This document shows positions 23,354 to 25,068 of a stretch of DNA of 25,068 nucleotides, one piece after another. The DNA is from CAZEHJ01 sp964512485 (GTDB lineage: Bacteria; Bacteroidota; Rhodothermia; Rhodothermales; UBA10348): NCBI GenBank assembly GCA_964512485.1, contig CAZEHJ010000057.1:1-25068 (forward strand), written 5' to 3'. The notes below the pieces were generated by a model. The model saw nothing but the letters and a program-made list of their open reading frames with translations, ran no database searches and was not told the DNA's origin. The number at the start of each line of letters is the position of its first letter. Positions within the stretch are counted from its first letter, which is position 1. Made by a program: the position numbers and the translations under genes.

Positions 23354-23780
23354 AACGGACATCCCGTATCTGGCCGGGCTGGTCGACGCCGACGGGTGCA
23401 TCTCTGCCCGCAAGCAGCTCGACAAGCGATGCGGTAAGCACACCTACACAACAAAGCTGGGCGTGAGCAACGCCAGCCAGCCCCTCGTGGACTGGCTCCT
23501 GACCCGCTTCGGAGGCGGGGTCAGCCTGAGCAACAGGGGCAAGCTGGAGACGCGCCAACCGTCCTGGCGCTGGGAAATCTCAGGCAAGTCCGCCGGACCC
23601 ATCCTGATTGCGCTGCTCCCGTTCCTCCGCGTCAAGCGTGCCCAGGCCGAACTCGCGCTACAGTTCATCGGAACCATCGGGAAGCAAGGGACCCGAACCA
23701 CGCCCGAGGTCAAAACGAAGCGCGACCGCATCCTCAAAGAAATGACCAGGATGAACCAGACCGGGAGGATTCCGACATGA
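23337..23780 (+). CDS. Free-standing LAGLIDADG homing endonuclease
   Basis: A 147-residue protein with one LAGLIDADG motif at residues 12-20 (LAGLVDADG, catalytic acid D19), followed by CIS, and a GVSNASQPLVDWLLTRFGGG segment of the type found downstream of the motif in this family. One motif predicts a homodimer that cuts a long, near-palindromic site and spreads its own gene. The start is GTG at 23337, the only usable start because an in-frame TAG lies at 23328-23330. The gene overlaps the lipoprotein end by 17 bases and the resolvase start by ATGA. There is no sign that it lies in an intron or intein. The C-terminal tail is basic (KTKRDRILKE). Confidence 0.85.
   Translation: MRTSPKTDIPYLAGLVDADGCISARKQLDKRCGKHTYTTKLGVSNASQPLVDWLLTRFGGGVSLSNRGKLETRQPSWRWEISGKSAGPILIALLPFLRVKRAQAELALQFIGTIGKQGTRTTPEVKTKRDRILKEMTRMNQTGRIPT
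23763..23769 (+). promoter_or_regulatory. Ribosome binding site of resolvase gene
   Basis: GGGAGGA lies seven bases before the ATG at 23777, inside the end of the homing endonuclease gene. Confidence 0.75.
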
Positions 23781-24289
23781 TTGTTCTAGGTATCGACCCA
23801 GGCTACCGCAACCTCGGCCTCTCCGTGGTCAAGGTCTCCGACGACGGAAAGGAGTTCGAGATACTGCACTCCGATTCCGTCTCCGTAGGGAAGGCCACCG
23901 CGCCGCTCCTCTTTGCGAAATTCCTGTGGCCTAAGCTATCCCGTCTGTCTGAGGAGTACGGGCCGATCGAGGCAATCGGAACCGAGACTCCGCCCTTCAT
24001 CATGGGCCAAATTCAGACGACCGCCTTCCTCTGGTCGGTCTCGTCAATCATCGCCGCCTGGGCCTGCGACCGGGGGATTCCGATGCGGAACACCTCCCCC
24101 ATCGGGCTGAAGCGGGCCACGGCGAAGCTGCTAGAGATCCCCTTCAACCGCAAGGGGATGGCCTCTAAGAAGGACGTCCGCCGAGCCGTCGAGCGGGTCG
24201 TGGGCAAGGGGACGTCAGGGAAGACCTCTCACGAGAACGATGCCACACTGGCTGTGATCGCCCTGTTCGGGTCGGTGGTGCCAGAGTGA
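23777..24289 (+). CDS. RuvC-family Holliday-junction resolvase
   Basis: A 170-residue endonuclease that should cut four-way DNA junctions symmetrically; in phages such enzymes remove branches before or during packaging. The RNase H-fold residues of RuvC are all in place: D7 in the opening GIDPG strand, E70 in GTETPP, and H152-D155 in SHENDA, the H-x-x-D pair near the C-terminus. The basic helix around 112-130 (KRATAKLLEIPFNRKG) corresponds to the junction-binding part. Length is close to bacterial RuvC (about 170). It has a strong ribosome site and overlaps genes on both sides (ATGA before, GTGA after), so it is expressed late together with lysis and packaging functions. Confidence 0.9.
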   Translation: MIVLGIDPGYRNLGLSVVKVSDDGKEFEILHSDSVSVGKATAPLLFAKFLWPKLSRLSEEYGPIEAIGTETPPFIMGQIQTTAFLWSVSSIIAAWACDRGIPMRNTSPIGLKRATAKLLEIPFNRKGMASKKDVRRAVERVVGKGTSGKTSHENDATLAVIALFGSVVPE

Positions 24290-24750
24290 ACGCTATGCGA
24301 ATCAAGTCGGGGGCCTCGCGCCTACGCTTCAAGAACGTGGTCATCGACTCGTTCGAGGTCAGGACGATGAGCTTCGACGATCTGTACTCTCCGGTCAGGG
24401 CCGTCCCAGCGTTCGCTGAGAAGGTCCAGGAGTCCCTCGAGGACGGAGGGATGGAGAACCCCATCATCGTCGTCAGGGGGCCGCGAGAGGACTTCCTGCG
24501 CTACCTGAGAGAGGGGACGTTCAGGCCGTCGGACAAGAACCCTCCTCCGAACATTCCTGAGCAGGACGTGCTGAACGTGGTCTGGGGCGGAACGAACCGA
24601 ATCCTGGCGCTGAAGAACCTCGGGTACGACGCGGCAGACTGCCTGATCGTGCCGGACTTCTACACGGGGTCCAAACTTCAGGGCGAACAGCGAGCGGCCT
24701 ACGAGCGGCAGAGGAGGGGGCAAAGTGGCGCAGCCGGAACAAGTCCCTGA
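24286..24750 (+). CDS. ParB/Srx-fold (ParB-like nuclease domain) protein
   Basis: A 154-residue protein with the two signature segments of the ParB N-terminal-like fold: GMENPIIVV at residues 55-63 and VVWGGTNRILALKNLGYD at 98-115, followed by the strand DCLIVPDF. Family members bind nucleotide (CTP in true ParB), and some phage versions act as nucleases or accompany DNA-modification genes. The C-terminus is a short basic tail without a helix-turn-helix domain, so this is not a full partition protein. The GTG start overlaps the resolvase stop (GTGA); an in-frame ATG three codons later is an alternative. Being next to a resolvase suggests a role in DNA processing before packaging, but the substrate cannot be told. 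Confidence 0.72.
   Translation: MNAMRIKSGASRLRFKNVVIDSFEVRTMSFDDLYSPVRAVPAFAEKVQESLEDGGMENPIIVVRGPREDFLRYLREGTFRPSDKNPPPNIPEQDVLNVVWGGTNRILALKNLGYDAADCLIVPDFYTGSKLQGEQRAAYERQRRGQSGAAGTSP
24712..24717 (+). promoter_or_regulatory. Ribosome binding site of the last, partial gene
   Basis: AGGAGG, the best ribosome site in the window, ends seven bases before the GTG at 24725 and lies inside the ParB-like gene. Confidence 0.7.
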
Positions 24751-25068
24751 GCCTTCTCCTGAGAAGGGTAGTCCGCTGGAGAAGCTGCCGACCGTCCAGG
24801 AGATGGCTGAACGGCGCTTCGGGAGCGTCGACGGTCTGGCGGTCGTCCACAAGACGACTCAGCAGCTCGCCGAATACTACGCCGAGCGGTACGGGCTGGA
24901 CAAGTCTGACCCGGAGGTCTCGCTGGTCTCGACTGCGCTGGCCTTCGTCCGGCACAAGGAGTTCACGCTCCTGGTCGAGCTAGAGCGGGACCTGTTCCAG
25001 CGGGTAATGACCCACCCCGAGGGGAAGTCCTACGGGGAGGTTCTGTTCCAGGTGACTCAGAACGGCCA
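24725..25068 (+). CDS. Partial hypothetical helical protein, runs off the window
   Basis: An open frame from GTG at 24725 to the window end (114 codons seen). The start is supported by a strong AGGAGG site and overlaps the ParB-like gene by 26 bases. The visible part begins with a proline/glutamate-rich stretch (AQPEQVPEPSPEKGSP) and continues as charged helices (EMAERRFGSVDGLAVV, LAEYYAERYGLD, FTLLVELERDLFQRVM). I do not recognise the family. If the genome is circular or circularly permuted, this gene would lie in a region that could lead back to the terminase, and a small terminase subunit would be one possibility, but nothing in the sequence shows this directly. Confidence 0.6.
   Translation, partial: MAQPEQVPEPSPEKGSPLEKLPTVQEMAERRFGSVDGLAVVHKTTQQLAEYYAERYGLDKSDPEVSLVSTALAFVRHKEFTLLVELERDLFQRVMTHPEGKSYGEVLFQVTQNG

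Noticed and set aside
23337..23780. LAGLIDADG protein as part of an intron or intein
   Set aside because: Flanking genes are complete on both sides and the frame is independent, so it is a free-standing endonuclease gene.

Overview
The window is the structural (late) gene block of a tailed double-stranded DNA phage, most likely with a short, podovirus-like tail. Every credible gene lies on the + strand. Genes are packed end to end: most neighbours overlap by 1 to 4 bases (ATGA, GTGA, TAATG, TAGTG) or sit a few bases apart, so translation is probably coupled along one or a few long transcripts. The DNA is GC-rich, and several genes have good AGGAG-type Shine-Dalgarno sites, which points to a high-GC bacterial host that uses Shine-Dalgarno initiation. 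The host cannot be named from the sequence.

Layout: positions 1-423 hold no convincing gene and contain a short direct repeat, two hairpins or palindromes and a weak promoter-like pair. The head module follows: large terminase (424-2022), portal (2019-4007), an FmdB-type zinc-ribbon protein (4012-4401), a scaffold-like protein (4516-5214), the major capsid protein (5262-6419), a probable head-tail adaptor (6425-7267) and an unrecognised structural protein (7318-8043). That last gene has an in-frame TGA just upstream of its open frame.

The tail and ejection module follows: a 1778-residue protein that looks like a tail nozzle (T7 gp12-like propeller) enlarged by about four lectin-like (LamG/concanavalin-type) jelly-roll modules (8044-13380), then three proteins of 237, 995 and 1882 residues whose order and character match the internal virion (ejection) proteins of T7-like phages. 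These three proteins contain no cysteine at all.

The right end (22731-25068) has two small membrane proteins that may form a lysis pair, a free-standing LAGLIDADG homing endonuclease, a RuvC-family Holliday-junction resolvase, a ParB-fold protein and the start of a further helical protein that runs off the window. The resolvase probably clears branched DNA before packaging.

The points most worth checking are the in-frame TGA at 7276-7278, the cysteine-free ejection set, the lectin-studded nozzle, the zinc-ribbon gene between portal and scaffold, and codon-use islands inside the nozzle, 995-residue and 1882-residue genes. I saw no RNA polymerase, endolysin, integrase, tRNA, CRISPR array or insertion sequence.
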